In this document: piece after piece, positions 29,780 through 37,884 of the stretch
How the letters are laid out: every line of letters starts with the position of its first letter
Position numbering within the stretch: the stretch's first letter is position 1
Assembly: GCF_016714285.1 (NCBI RefSeq)
Contig: NZ_JADJNN010000019.1
Span: forward strand, 124,001-188,000
Reading direction: 5' to 3'
Source of the DNA: Nannocystis sp.
GTDB taxonomy: Bacteria > Myxococcota_A > Polyangia > Nannocystales > Nannocystaceae
Length of the DNA stretch: 64,000 nt
The notes under the pieces: model-generated
Databases searched by the model: none
The model's input: only the letters and a program-made list of their open reading frames with translations
What the model was told of the DNA's origin: nothing
Translations under genes and position numbers: made by a program

Positions 29780-30163
29780 TCACCAACCCGAGGGCGCCAC
29801 GGCCGTCTCGCCGCAGCAGCAGCAGCAGCACGAGCAGCACGACACGTCGACGTCGGTCGACTTGGTCGCCCGCAGGGCGATCGACATGGACGAGAGCTTG
29901 TCAACGACGGAGATGTCCGCGCCCGACATGGCCGCCGCGGTCCGCAGGGCGCTGAGCTCCTTGAGGCTCAGGTTGAAGTCATTGAGGATCCGACCCGGAT
30001 CCTTGGTCGCCTCGGCCCGGTAGGCGCTGTCCTGCGAGAGCTTCGAGAGCGCGGCCCGAAACTGGTCCGGCGCCTTCGGCCGAACAGCCAGCCCGACGAG
30101 CTTCTGCTCCATGGCGGGGTCGATTCGCAACACTCCCGGATTCTTCGTGATCTCGATCGGCAT
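29780..30163 (-). CDS. TOMM precursor peptide with poly-Cys core
   Basis: 127 residues. The ATG at 30163 has AGGGGGA five bases upstream; in-frame codons further upstream have no ribosome site. Residues 1-100 form an acidic/helical leader; the part around residues 36-75 (LSQDSAYRAEATKDPGRIL, DFNLSLKEL) has the D-x-x-Y/F-R...DP...L...F-x-L pattern of the helical leaders of the NHLP/Nif11/LigA-derived RiPP group. Residues 108-127 are the core: Ser, two Cys, Ser, six Cys, Gly-Glu-Thr-Ala-Val-Ala-Pro-Ser-Gly-Trp. Eight Cys and two flanking or embedded Ser are ideal azole substrates. First gene of the operon with SagB, rSAM, E1-like and YcaO; no protease or exporter gene is adjacent. Confidence 0.88.
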   Translation of the reverse strand: MPIEITKNPGVLRIDPAMEQKLVGLAVRPKAPDQFRAALSKLSQDSAYRAEATKDPGRILNDFNLSLKELSALRTAAAMSGADISVVDKLSSMSIALRATKSTDVDVSCCSCCCCCCGETAVAPSGW

Positions 30164-30296
30164 GGGTCCCCCTGCTCCGAGCGTGCTAGAGTGCCGCCCG
30201 AGCGACCCACGAATATCGCCGCGATGGTTGCGTGTCAATCGATCCGACCTCTCGCTCGACCGCAGCCGACCGCAGCGCCCCGGATGATTTTGCGCG
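30164..30296. promoter_or_regulatory. Divergent intergenic region driving the TOMM operon and the DUF6817-like gene
   Basis: 133 bases separate the two divergent starts, and both promoters must lie here. It is a little less G+C-rich than its surroundings, but no clear -35/-10 pair or operator was identified. Confidence 0.35.
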
Positions 30297-30839
30297 ATGG
30301 ATCCCGCCTCCGAAGCAGCGCTCGCCCCGGCCCTGGCCTTCCTCGAAGGCCTCGCCGTCGCTCGCCGCCGCCACAGCGGGGCCGATCTCGCGGCGCACCT
30401 CGTCGGCACCCAGGCCCTCCTGCACAGCTGGGGCGCACGCGGCCCCCTGTGCCGGGCCGGGCTCTTTCACTCCGTCTTCGGCACCGAGATGTTCCCGGTC
30501 GAGCTGCCCCCCGACACGCTGCGCGCGGAAGTGCGCGATATGATCGGCGCCGAGGCTGAACGACTCGCCTGGCTGTTCGGGCAGATCGACCGCGAGAGCT
30601 TCACGCGACAGGTCACCGGCGCCGGCCCCTGTCTCAGCCGCAGCTCCGGCGAGCCCCTCGATCTCTCCGCCCTCGACCTCGCCGACCTCGCCAACCTCTA
30701 CACCGCCAACGCCGTCGAGCAGCTCCCGCGTCTCCCGGAGATCTGCGCCGTGGTCGAGCGGGCCCTGATCGCCCCCTGCGACGCCCTCCTGCTGCCCGCG
30801 GCCCGCACGGCCCTCGCCGCCGTGCGCAGCGAGGAGTGA
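30297..30839 (+). CDS. DUF6817-like protein
   Basis: 180 residues. The N-terminal segment ARRRHSGADLAAHLVGTQAL, then HSWGARGPLCRAGLFHSVFG, with His residues at fixed spacings resembles the DUF6817 family, an HD-like helical fold with conserved HS-x(6)-H and AGLFHSVYGT motifs. No biochemical role is established for the family as far as I know. The gene is divergent from the TOMM operon over a 133-base shared promoter region, so it might be part of the same locus, but nothing in it shows a RiPP role. Confidence 0.65.
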   Translation: MDPASEAALAPALAFLEGLAVARRRHSGADLAAHLVGTQALLHSWGARGPLCRAGLFHSVFGTEMFPVELPPDTLRAEVRDMIGAEAERLAWLFGQIDRESFTRQVTGAGPCLSRSSGEPLDLSALDLADLANLYTANAVEQLPRLPEICAVVERALIAPCDALLLPAARTALAAVRSEE

Positions 30840-30963
30840 TTCGGCGCCGCCCCGGATCGAGCCGTGCACGGCTCCGCCCGCCGCGGCGATCTCGACGACG
30901 GCGATACCGCGGAGATATCTTGGTCGCCGAGAATCACGACTCCGCACGAAATCGAGGCTGTCC

Positions 30964-31614
30964 ATGCCCGCTGCCCTGCCCCTCCTCGCGCTGCTCCTCT
31001 TCACCGCGCCCGCGCAGGCCCAGGCGCCCGCGGAGGCCGCGACGAGCCACGAGCGCGGCGCGTACATCACCGTGAACGTGGGCATCGAGGTGCAGGCCCT
31101 CGAGCGCGCCGCCGGGGACACCGCGCGAGCCACCGAGGAGCTGGCCGCCGCGGTCCGTGCCCTCGCGACCTCACCGTCGCTGAGCGACGCGCAGCGAGCC
31201 GAGCTCATGGCCGTGCTCGCACGCGTCGACACCCTCTCGACCCGGGTCGCCGGCGCCATCGACCGCCTGCCCGCGGCCGTGCGCGAGACCCGTGAGCCGC
31301 TGGCCGCCATCGCCACCGACCTCGCCGCCCAGGTGCGCCGGACCATCATCGCCGTCGTCGTCCTCCTCCTCGCCCTGCTCCTGGGCGCCCTCGCCGGCTT
31401 CTACGTCCTCGTGCTGCGCCCTGGCCGTCGCCTCGTGGCGGGCCTCGGCGGCGGCCTGGACACCATGAAGCACTCGCTCGAACGCGCCGCCGAGCGGGCC
31501 GCCGAGATCATCGCCGAGGCGAACGCGACGCACCTGGCCAGGGCGCTCGAGGCCATGCGCGCCGCGCCGGTCGCGGCCACGGTCGCGGCCACGACCCCGG
31601 CCGCCGACCCCTGA
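30964..31614 (+). CDS. Exported coiled-coil protein with one membrane helix
   Basis: 216 residues. Signal peptide MPAALPLLALLLFTAPAQAQ with an AQA cleavage site. A helical region with heptad-like Leu/Ala spacing (about 45-120) leads to a membrane helix (about 122-147, IIAVVVLLLALLLGALAGFYVLV), then a charged helical tail with Ala/Thr-rich end. The topology suggests a periplasmic helical domain with a cytoplasmic tail. No family recognised. Downstream of the DUF6817-like gene by 124 bases in the same direction. Confidence 0.65.
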   Translation: MPAALPLLALLLFTAPAQAQAPAEAATSHERGAYITVNVGIEVQALERAAGDTARATEELAAAVRALATSPSLSDAQRAELMAVLARVDTLSTRVAGAIDRLPAAVRETREPLAAIATDLAAQVRRTIIAVVVLLLALLLGALAGFYVLVLRPGRRLVAGLGGGLDTMKHSLERAAERAAEIIAEANATHLARALEAMRAAPVAATVAATTPAADP

Positions 31615-31686
31615 GCCCCGCGCCTCACGGTCCCGACGACTCGCGGAGCGCCTTGCCCAGGTCGCCCGGCGAGTGCCGGTTGTCCC

Positions 31687-33300
31687 TCACGAGCCCTGCG
31701 CCCGCTGCCGGCGCAGCTTGATCAGCGACCCGAGCACCCGCAGCGCCCCGCTCGCCCGCTCGCGCAGCCCCGCGCCGTAGATCGTCTGCACCGCCCCCAT
31801 CACCAGCGGCAGCGTCGCCGCGCGGATCGGGTAGAGGGCCATCCCCTGGCGCACCGGGAAGCGGTCGGTGACGATCGCCTTCTCGGTGCAGCACGCGCGC
31901 AGCCCCTCGCGCCCGTTGATCTTGCCGAAGCCCGAGATCTTGAGCCCGCCGAAGGGCAGCGACTGGATCATGTACGCGAGGCCGAAGTCGTTGACGGTCG
32001 TCATGCCGGCCTGGATCGCCCGCGCCATCCGCTGCGCCCGCGCCGGGTCGCGGGTGAACACGCTCGAGCCGAGCCCGTAGGGGCAGTCGTTGGCCCCGGC
32101 GATCGCCTCCGCCTCCGTGGCGACCCGCGTGATCACCATGACCGGGCCGAAGTGCTCCTCGTGCATGATCCGCATGCTGCGATCGACGTCGACGAGGATC
32201 GTCGGCGGATAGAAGTTCGTGCCGAGCTCGCGCCGCGGCTGACCGCCGCACAGCACCCGCGCGCCCTTCGCGACCGCGTCGTCGACCAGCGCCTGGATGA
32301 TCTCCAGCTGGCGCGCCATCGTCATCGCCCCGAGGTCGACCTCGGGCCCGAGCGGCGGCCCCTGGCGCAGCGCCTGCGCGGCCGTCAGCACCCGCGCGAC
32401 GAACTCGTCGTAGACCGCCGCGAACACGAACAGGCGCTCGGCCCCGACGCACATCTGGCCGCACGCGTTGAACACCCCGAACAGCGCCGTCGAGGCCGCC
32501 TGCTCGATCACCGCGTCGTCGCAGATGATCATCGGGTCCTTGCCGCCGAGCTCGAGCACCACCGGCGTCAGCGTCTCGCTGGCCGCGGCCATCACCTTGC
32601 GCCCGTTCTGCGGCGAGCCGGTGAAGAAGACCTTGTCGACCCCCGAGGTCACGAGCGCCGAGCCGGTCTCGCCGTAGCCGGTGACGACCTGCACGAGCCC
32701 CGGATCATGGCCGCGGGCCCGCAGCGCCGCGTCCAGGATCTCCAGGTACTTGAGCGACGACCAGCTCGCCAGCTCCGAGACCTTGATGACCACCGCGTTG
32801 CCGGCGAACAGCGCCGGGATGACCGGGCAGAAGAAGTTGTGGAACGGGAAGTTCCACGGGCTGATCACCCCGACCACCCCGAGCGGGAGGTACTCGACGC
32901 GCGCCGACTTGTGCGGCAACAGGCCCGAGGCCCGCGACTGCGGCCGCAGGTCGCGTTCACCGTGGGCGATCGTGTAGCGCAGCTTCTCGCAGACCGGAAA
33001 GATCTCACCCATCGCCGCGTCGACCATCGTCTTGCCCGAGTCGTGCACCGCGAGCAGCGAGATCTCCTCCTGCGCCGCGACCACGCGGGCCAGGATGTCC
33101 TTCAGGACAGCTCGCCGCTCGGCGAAGCTGGTCGCGGCCCAGGCCGGCTGGGCCGCCCGTCCGCGCTGCACTGCCGCCACGACCGCGGCCCGGTCCATCA
33201 CCGGCACCTCGCCGAGCCGCGCCCCCGTGGCGGGGTCCGTGCACACGATCGTCGTCGGCGCTGCAGGAGGCGTGGCGGGGGCGGAGGCGGCGGTCGGCAT
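31687..33300 (-). CDS. NAD(P)-dependent aldehyde dehydrogenase
   Basis: 537 residues. Complete ALDH superfamily protein: SPWNFPFHNFF (cofactor/active-site loop), FTGSPQNGRKV, catalytic Glu in LELGGKDP, catalytic Cys in GQMCVGAER and EEHFGPVMV near the C-terminus. It oxidises aldehydes to acids; the substrate is not readable. The Pro/Ala-rich N-terminus and a Leu/Arg C-terminal extension make it somewhat longer than the usual 480-500 residues. Contains a TGTCC-N4-GGACA copy (33096-33109). Divergent from the following small gene. Confidence 0.88.
   Translation of the reverse strand: MPTAASAPATPPAAPTTIVCTDPATGARLGEVPVMDRAAVVAAVQRGRAAQPAWAATSFAERRAVLKDILARVVAAQEEISLLAVHDSGKTMVDAAMGEIFPVCEKLRYTIAHGERDLRPQSRASGLLPHKSARVEYLPLGVVGVISPWNFPFHNFFCPVIPALFAGNAVVIKVSELASWSSLKYLEILDAALRARGHDPGLVQVVTGYGETGSALVTSGVDKVFFTGSPQNGRKVMAAASETLTPVVLELGGKDPMIICDDAVIEQAASTALFGVFNACGQMCVGAERLFVFAAVYDEFVARVLTAAQALRQGPPLGPEVDLGAMTMARQLEIIQALVDDAVAKGARVLCGGQPRRELGTNFYPPTILVDVDRSMRIMHEEHFGPVMVITRVATEAEAIAGANDCPYGLGSSVFTRDPARAQRMARAIQAGMTTVNDFGLAYMIQSLPFGGLKISGFGKINGREGLRACCTEKAIVTDRFPVRQGMALYPIRAATLPLVMGAVQTIYGAGLRERASGALRVLGSLIKLRRQRAQGS
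33096..33109. repeat. TGTCC-N4-GGACA palindrome, copy 4 (inside ALDH gene)
   Basis: TGTCC-TTCA-GGACA, in coding sequence. Confidence 0.65.
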
Positions 33301-33411
33301 GGCGTCGGCACCCTACCTCGCCCAGGCCCCGCGCTCGTGTGCGCCAGACCCCACCGACCTTGAGGCCGATCACGGCACCGAGCGACGATGCAGGGCCCCG
33401 CGCGCCCACCG

Positions 33412-33963
33412 ATGATCGCGCTGCTCCTCGCCCTCGCCTTGCCAGCCGCCGCGCCGACGGGGGAAGACGAGCTCACGCACCGCCGGCTCGTGCTCGCCAA
33501 CACCTACGCGCTCGAGTTCGGCGTGCTCTACCCGGCGCCCTCGGGCGCGATCGCCTGCTTCCTCGGCAGCGACCTGCTGCCGCGGCGCGACCGACAGGGT
33601 CGGCTGTGGCGCGCCGCGCTCGGCTATCAGCTCACCCTCGCCGTCGGCCACGCCGACCTCGCCTACGCCGAGTCGCCGCGCAACCGCAGCCTCAGCGGCC
33701 TCCTGACCCACCGCCACGCGCTCGCCCTGCTCGGCCGCGGCGGCGCCCGGAGCCGCCTTTTCTACAGCGTCGCCGCGGGCCTCGTGTTCGGCGGCACCGC
33801 CCCGATCGGCGGCGACGCCGAAGCTCGCCTCGGCCGCGTCGTCGGCGGCCGCCCCGGGCGGCGCGCGCAGGCCGTGATCGGCGGCGAGCTGCGCCTCGGG
33901 GCCCGCTTCGGCGGCGTGCCGCTCCCGCAATTCGGCCTGTTCGTCGGCGTGCTGGTGTTCTAG
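33412..33963 (+). CDS. Putative exported protein of unknown function
   Basis: 183 residues from the ATG at 33412 (MIALLLALALPAAAPTG), chosen because it gives a good signal peptide; an ATG at 33388 adds eight residues. Alternating hydrophobic stretches (ALGYQLTLAVGHADLAYAE, LFYSVAAGLVFGG, GQ-poor beta-like strands) recall a small beta-barrel, but this is only an impression. No family recognised. 94 bases before the bestrophin gene, same strand. Confidence 0.55.
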   Translation: MIALLLALALPAAAPTGEDELTHRRLVLANTYALEFGVLYPAPSGAIACFLGSDLLPRRDRQGRLWRAALGYQLTLAVGHADLAYAESPRNRSLSGLLTHRHALALLGRGGARSRLFYSVAAGLVFGGTAPIGGDAEARLGRVVGGRPGRRAQAVIGGELRLGARFGGVPLPQFGLFVGVLVF

Positions 33964-34004
33964 GACCTGCGCGAAGAGACATGCCCGATCGCACAGGGCG
34001 CATC

Positions 34005-34014
34005 GGACATGTCC
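34005..34014. repeat. GGACATGTCC palindrome (intergenic)
   Basis: A ten-base perfect palindrome of the GGACA/TGTCC half sites, 43 bases before the bestrophin start. Confidence 0.5.
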
Positions 34015-34057
34015 TTCGGGTTTCGCCGCGCGGCCCCATCGCGTACGATCGCCGGCC

Positions 34058-35014
34058 ATGCTGGTGCAGCCCCGTCGCACCTGGATCCGCGAGGTCTTCA
34101 CCTACCGCGGGACCGTCCTGCCGACCGTGTGGCGGCGCCTGCTCGTCGTCGGCGGCCTCTCGCTCGCCCTCACCATCGGCCACCTCGAGACCCACAGCTT
34201 CGTCCTCCGCGACATCACCCCGCTGCCCTTCACGCTCACCGGCTTCGCCATCAGCGTGTTCCTCGGCTTTCGCACGACCACCGCGTACACCCGCTTCTGG
34301 GAGGGACGGACCCTGTGGGGCGGCCTGGTCAACACCTGCCGCAACTTCACGCGCCAGGTCCTGACCTGGGTCGCCGCGCCCCCCGGCAGCGCCCCCGACC
34401 CCGCCAACGACGCGGCCCTGCGCCAGCTCCAGCGACGCATCGTTCACCACGTGATCGCCTTCAGCCACGCGCTGCGCCAGCGCCTGCGCGACGACGAGCG
34501 ACCCGACGAATACAGCGAGCTCGTCGACCCCGCGCTGCTTCCCGCCCTGCAACACGAGCCCAACCGCCCGCAGGCGATCCTCGCCCACGTCGCCGGCCTC
34601 CTGCGCGGCGCCTACGATCAGGGCCTGCTCCACCCGCAGCACGTACCTGTCCTCGAGGCCAGCCTCGCCGCGATGACCGACGCCCAGGGCGGCTGCGAGC
34701 GCATCGGCAGCACCCCCCTCCCCTACGTCTACCGCGTGCTCGTCCACCAGATCGTCGGCATCTACTGCTTCTCGCTGCCCTTCGGCCTGATCCACACCCT
34801 GCAGTGGTTCGCCCCCGCCGTCACGGTGCTGGTCGCCTACGCCTTCTTCGGCCTCGACGCGATCGGCGAGGAGCTCGACAACCCGTTCGAGATCGACGCC
34901 AACGACCTCCCGCTCGCCGCCCTCACCCGCGGCATCGAGCTCGACCTCCGCGCCCGCCTCGGCGAGACCGACCTCCCCCCGCCCGCGCGACCCCACCGCG
35001 GCCTGCTGCTGTGA
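34058..35014 (+). CDS. Bestrophin-family anion channel-like membrane protein
   Basis: 318 residues. Matches the bacterial bestrophin/YneE family: FTYRGTVLPTVWRRLLVVGG near the N-terminus, FAISVFLGFRTTTAYTRFWEGR, WGGLVNTCRNFTRQ and the C-terminal signature DAIGEELDNPFEIDANDLPL. Four membrane-associated helices are expected and visible. Bacterial homologues form pentameric ion channels. Start ATG at 34058; there is no strong ribosome site but the family N-terminus fits. Confidence 0.88.
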   Translation: MLVQPRRTWIREVFTYRGTVLPTVWRRLLVVGGLSLALTIGHLETHSFVLRDITPLPFTLTGFAISVFLGFRTTTAYTRFWEGRTLWGGLVNTCRNFTRQVLTWVAAPPGSAPDPANDAALRQLQRRIVHHVIAFSHALRQRLRDDERPDEYSELVDPALLPALQHEPNRPQAILAHVAGLLRGAYDQGLLHPQHVPVLEASLAAMTDAQGGCERIGSTPLPYVYRVLVHQIVGIYCFSLPFGLIHTLQWFAPAVTVLVAYAFFGLDAIGEELDNPFEIDANDLPLAALTRGIELDLRARLGETDLPPPARPHRGLLL

Positions 35015-35040
35015 CGCCCACCACGGCAGCAGCGAGCCGA

Positions 35041-35454
35041 CTACGGCAGCAGCGACGGGATGTGGATGATCTGCACCTTGTTGCCCGCCGGATCGCGGAA
35101 GTAGAACGAGGTCGCGCCGTCGCGGTGCAACTTGGGCGGCTGCACGATCTCGAGGCCGTGCTCGGGCAGCAGCGCCTCGATGCGGGCGAACCACGCGCGC
35201 ACGTCGTCCGGCGCCGCGCACACGAAGCCGAGGTGGTCGAGCGCCGAGACGCGATGATCGATCTCCGCCACCCGGTGCAGCGCCAGGTTGTCGGGACCGT
35301 AGCTGAGATAGATGTTGTCAGGGTCGGGCCGCCAGTCGACCTGCATGCCCATGCCCTCGACGTAGAAGCGGGCGCAGGCGTCGAAGCCGGCGCCCGCGAT
35401 CGAGACGGCGACGTGACGCAGCCCGAGCGTCGGCGGGATCGCGGCGCCGCTCAT
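35041..35454 (-). CDS. VOC (glyoxalase/bleomycin resistance) family protein
   Basis: 137 residues from the ATG at 35454. Two beta-alpha-beta-beta-beta modules are visible: LGLRHVAVSIAGAGFDACARFY begins the first and LDHLGFVCAAPDDVRAWF the second, which ends in FYFRDPAGNKVQIIHIP. These are typical vicinal-oxygen-chelate metalloprotein signatures with His, His and Glu/Gln-like metal ligand positions. The substrate is unknown. The start overlaps the stop of a 30-codon open frame upstream (ATGA), hinting at translational coupling. Confidence 0.8.
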   Translation of the reverse strand: MSGAAIPPTLGLRHVAVSIAGAGFDACARFYVEGMGMQVDWRPDPDNIYLSYGPDNLALHRVAEIDHRVSALDHLGFVCAAPDDVRAWFARIEALLPEHGLEIVQPPKLHRDGATSFYFRDPAGNKVQIIHIPSLLP

Positions 35455-35543
35455 CGCTTGATCTCCGCGTCGATGTGGACGAGCGTGGCTTCGCGGGTGA
35501 CCCGCGCGATCGCCTCCGGGGTGCTCAGGCGCTGGATCGGCAT
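35451..35543 (-). CDS. Small 30-codon open frame coupled to the VOC gene
   Basis: An ATG at 35543 opens MPIQRLSTPEAIARVTREAT, then LVHIDAEIKR, and stops in an ATGA overlap with the VOC start. Composition and third-base bias fit coding sequence. It could be a leader-type coupling peptide or the end of a gene truncated upstream. No strong ribosome site precedes it. Confidence 0.4.
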   Translation of the reverse strand: MPIQRLSTPEAIARVTREATLVHIDAEIKR

Positions 35544-35580
35544 GGCGCGACCATAGTTCAGGTCTTTTGGCGTGTCCACC

Positions 35581-35594
35581 TGTCCCTGCGGACA
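35581..35594. repeat. TGTCC-N4-GGACA palindrome, copy 5 (intergenic)
   Basis: TGTCC-CTGC-GGACA with arms extended to CTGTCC/GGACAG. It lies between the VOC-side small frame and the next convergent-side gene end. Confidence 0.65.
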
Positions 35595-35630
35595 GCTGGC
35601 GTGTGCGCACGGGATGTCCCGGCCTCGCGA

Positions 35631-36857
35631 TCACGTACGCGCAGCGATCCGTTGCTGTTGCACGAGCAGGCCCCAGCCGTCGCTGCCATCCTCGCCGCGC
35701 ACGCGACAGAGCGCGAGGTCGAGGCGCCCGCGGCCATCCATATCGAGGCTCATCTGCGCCACCGTCTCCGTCTCGAGCAGGAGCTCGCCGCCGGGCGCCT
35801 CGACGTGCAGCCCGACGTGGCTCGGCGCCCGCCCAGGCAGGCGCGTCGGTCGGACCCCGAGGTCGCGGATCGGCACCACCCCCGCCGCGCGCTGGACGAA
35901 GCCGCCGGTCAGCGTCAACCACGGAAACCGTGCCTGGTGGACCCACACGCGGGCCTGCGAGCTCAGCTCTGCGAAGCAGTGGATCGCCTCGTCACTCGCG
36001 CCCCAGTCGCGAACGCCCCACCCGTGCTGACGCAGGCCGGCCCCACGAAACGCGATCAGCTGCAGCGCGTCCGCCACCCCTGGATCGATCGTTCCGGAGC
36101 TGCCGAGGGTCACCGCCCCGTGGACCTCACCGACCTGCACATAGCTGCGCGCGCTGTTGCGACGCAGCACCCGCAGCAGGCGGGCGTCCCACTCGGCCGC
36201 GCCCAGCTGGCGTGACAGCAGATCCGGGTCGTCGTCGCTGCCTGGCACGAACGCGGGCAGCTGCGACAGGAAGGTGAGGTCGACCCGGACCTCGAGGTCC
36301 TCGGCCGGCAGCTCCTCATCGACGGCCCGTCGACGCTGCCCGCCGGGATCACGGATCTCGAGGCGGCCGTGGTAGCGCAGGGTCCAGCGGCGCAGCGGCT
36401 CGACGCAGTCGAACTCGACCCCGCCGGCGCGCCAGTGGTCGCCCGCCCCGCGCAGCAGCATCTGGCCGGTGCCCGGCAGGGCGTAGACCGCCGCCGGTGT
36501 GAGCAGGGTCAGCCACACCCGGTGCGCCTCGCGATCAGGCAGCCACTCGACGCGAGCGACCACCGCGAGCCCCGGCTGCACCGCCGCGAGGGTGTACTCC
36601 TCGGCAAAGTGGCGGCGGCCGTCCCACGGGTGCGGCGCCTCGTCCTGCGGGCGCGGCCAGATCTCCGGCGAACGTCGGCGGACCGCCCAGCGCGCGATCG
36701 CGGCCTTGACCCCGCGGCGCAGCAGCGACGACAGCCCCGGCTCCTCCGCGCTCGTCGGCGGCGGCGTCGGCTCGTCCTCGGCCCCGAGCGAGCTCGGCCC
36801 CTCGGGCCGAGGCTGCGGAGGCTCGGGACGCAGCGTGCGGGGCTTGCCGGCCGACAT
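35631..36857 (-). CDS. Lipocalin-like (AttH/DUF7064-type) protein
   Basis: 408 residues from the ATG at 36857. A disordered Pro/Glu-rich N-terminus (to about 45) precedes a beta-rich body. Segments such as HFAEEYTLAAV, HRVWLTLLTPAAVYALPG, GDHWRAGGVEFDCVEPLRRW and a second half with WGVRDWGASDEAIHCFAEL resemble the double-lipocalin AttH/CrtC-like group annotated as DUF7064/DUF7065, whose members bind or modify lipids and hydrocarbons. It could be a tailoring or binding protein; no catalytic residue is certain. Divergent from the TPR lipoprotein gene with 91 bases between. Confidence 0.55.
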   Translation of the reverse strand: MSAGKPRTLRPEPPQPRPEGPSSLGAEDEPTPPPTSAEEPGLSSLLRRGVKAAIARWAVRRRSPEIWPRPQDEAPHPWDGRRHFAEEYTLAAVQPGLAVVARVEWLPDREAHRVWLTLLTPAAVYALPGTGQMLLRGAGDHWRAGGVEFDCVEPLRRWTLRYHGRLEIRDPGGQRRRAVDEELPAEDLEVRVDLTFLSQLPAFVPGSDDDPDLLSRQLGAAEWDARLLRVLRRNSARSYVQVGEVHGAVTLGSSGTIDPGVADALQLIAFRGAGLRQHGWGVRDWGASDEAIHCFAELSSQARVWVHQARFPWLTLTGGFVQRAAGVVPIRDLGVRPTRLPGRAPSHVGLHVEAPGGELLLETETVAQMSLDMDGRGRLDLALCRVRGEDGSDGWGLLVQQQRIAART

Positions 36858-36948
36858 CTGGGCGCGCGAGCGTAGCAGGTCAGCGGCGCGGCTGGGCGTA
36901 GCAATTTGGCCCGCCCCCGTGATAACTCCAAGGCCCGGGAGGTGCTCC

Positions 36949-37758
36949 TTGCTCCGTCTGTCGCTCGCCCTGTCCCTCGCCATGCCAGTCGCCATGCCGT
37001 TGGCGATCCTCGCCGCCTCCTCCTTGGTCACCACCGGCTGCGAAAAGAAGGGCCTCACCCCCGAGGAGCAGGCCGCCAAGAACAAGGAAGACCTGACCAA
37101 CGGCGCCGCGCGCGTGCGCGACGAGAAGTACGACGAGGCCGACGCGATGTTCGCCCGCGTGCTCGCGGTCGAGCCCGAGAACGCCGAGGCGCTCGCCGGC
37201 ATGGGTCGGGTCAGACTCGGCCAGAAGAAGCTCGACGAGGCCGTCACCCTGCTCGAGCGCGCCGCCGCCAAGACCCCCGAGGACGGCCCCCTGCAGGCCA
37301 GCCTCGGCGAGGTCTACGGCAAGCTCGACCGTCACGCCGAGTCCGCCGCCGCCTACGGCGCGGCCTTCAAGGCCGACCCCAACAACGGCAACCTCGGCAT
37401 CGCCCAGAGCCACGCCCTGCTGAAGGCCAAGCAGCTCGAGCAGGCCGAGGCCGTGCTGCGCGAGGTCGTCAAGGTCGACCCGCAGGCCGAGTATGTCTAT
37501 ACCGACCTCGGCGACGCCCTGCGCCTGCAAGGCAAGCTCGACGAGGCGCTCAAGTCGTACATGAAGGCCCTCATCGAGCACGTCGGCGACAAGAAGGCCC
37601 ACGCCGGCGCGGCCGAGGTCTACGAGCTGCAGAACAACCGGGCCAAGGCGATCGACGAGTGGTCGACCTACATCCGCATGGACTGCTGCTCCGAGTTCGC
37701 CAACACCGTCGCCAAGAAGCGCATCGCCGCGCTGCAAGACACCAAGGCCGACGGCTGA
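36949..37758 (+). CDS. TPR lipoprotein with TTG start
   Basis: 269 residues. The first codon is probably TTG at 36949, six bases after GGGAGG; no ATG gives a complete signal. The signal sequence LRLSLALSLAMPVAMPLAIL, then AASSLVTTGC, has a Cys after TTG as lipidation site. Five to six TPR units follow (GAARVRDEKYDEADAMFARV; PDNGNLGIAQSHALLK-type repeats), ending at DTKADG. A periplasmic scaffold of unknown partner. The next gene (37885) is another TPR lipoprotein in the same direction. Confidence 0.78.
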   Translation: MLRLSLALSLAMPVAMPLAILAASSLVTTGCEKKGLTPEEQAAKNKEDLTNGAARVRDEKYDEADAMFARVLAVEPENAEALAGMGRVRLGQKKLDEAVTLLERAAAKTPEDGPLQASLGEVYGKLDRHAESAAAYGAAFKADPNNGNLGIAQSHALLKAKQLEQAEAVLREVVKVDPQAEYVYTDLGDALRLQGKLDEALKSYMKALIEHVGDKKAHAGAAEVYELQNNRAKAIDEWSTYIRMDCCSEFANTVAKKRIAALQDTKADG

Positions 37759-37884
37759 TCGCCGCGGCGGCTCGCCGCTGACCGCCGCCGGCCGCCGCCG
37801 ACCGCCGCCGATTTGGCGCTGACCACCTGACTTGGTGTGTGAGAATCGCGGCCTGTGCTGTCCAGGACCCTGCCAGGAGCCCTC

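Noticed and set aside
29787..29845. Poly-Cys core as a meaningless GCA/TGC repeat
   Set aside because: The frame is preceded by a full leader with ribosome site and followed by a dedicated TOMM enzyme set; the run is interrupted by TCG (Ser) and has a non-repeat tail.
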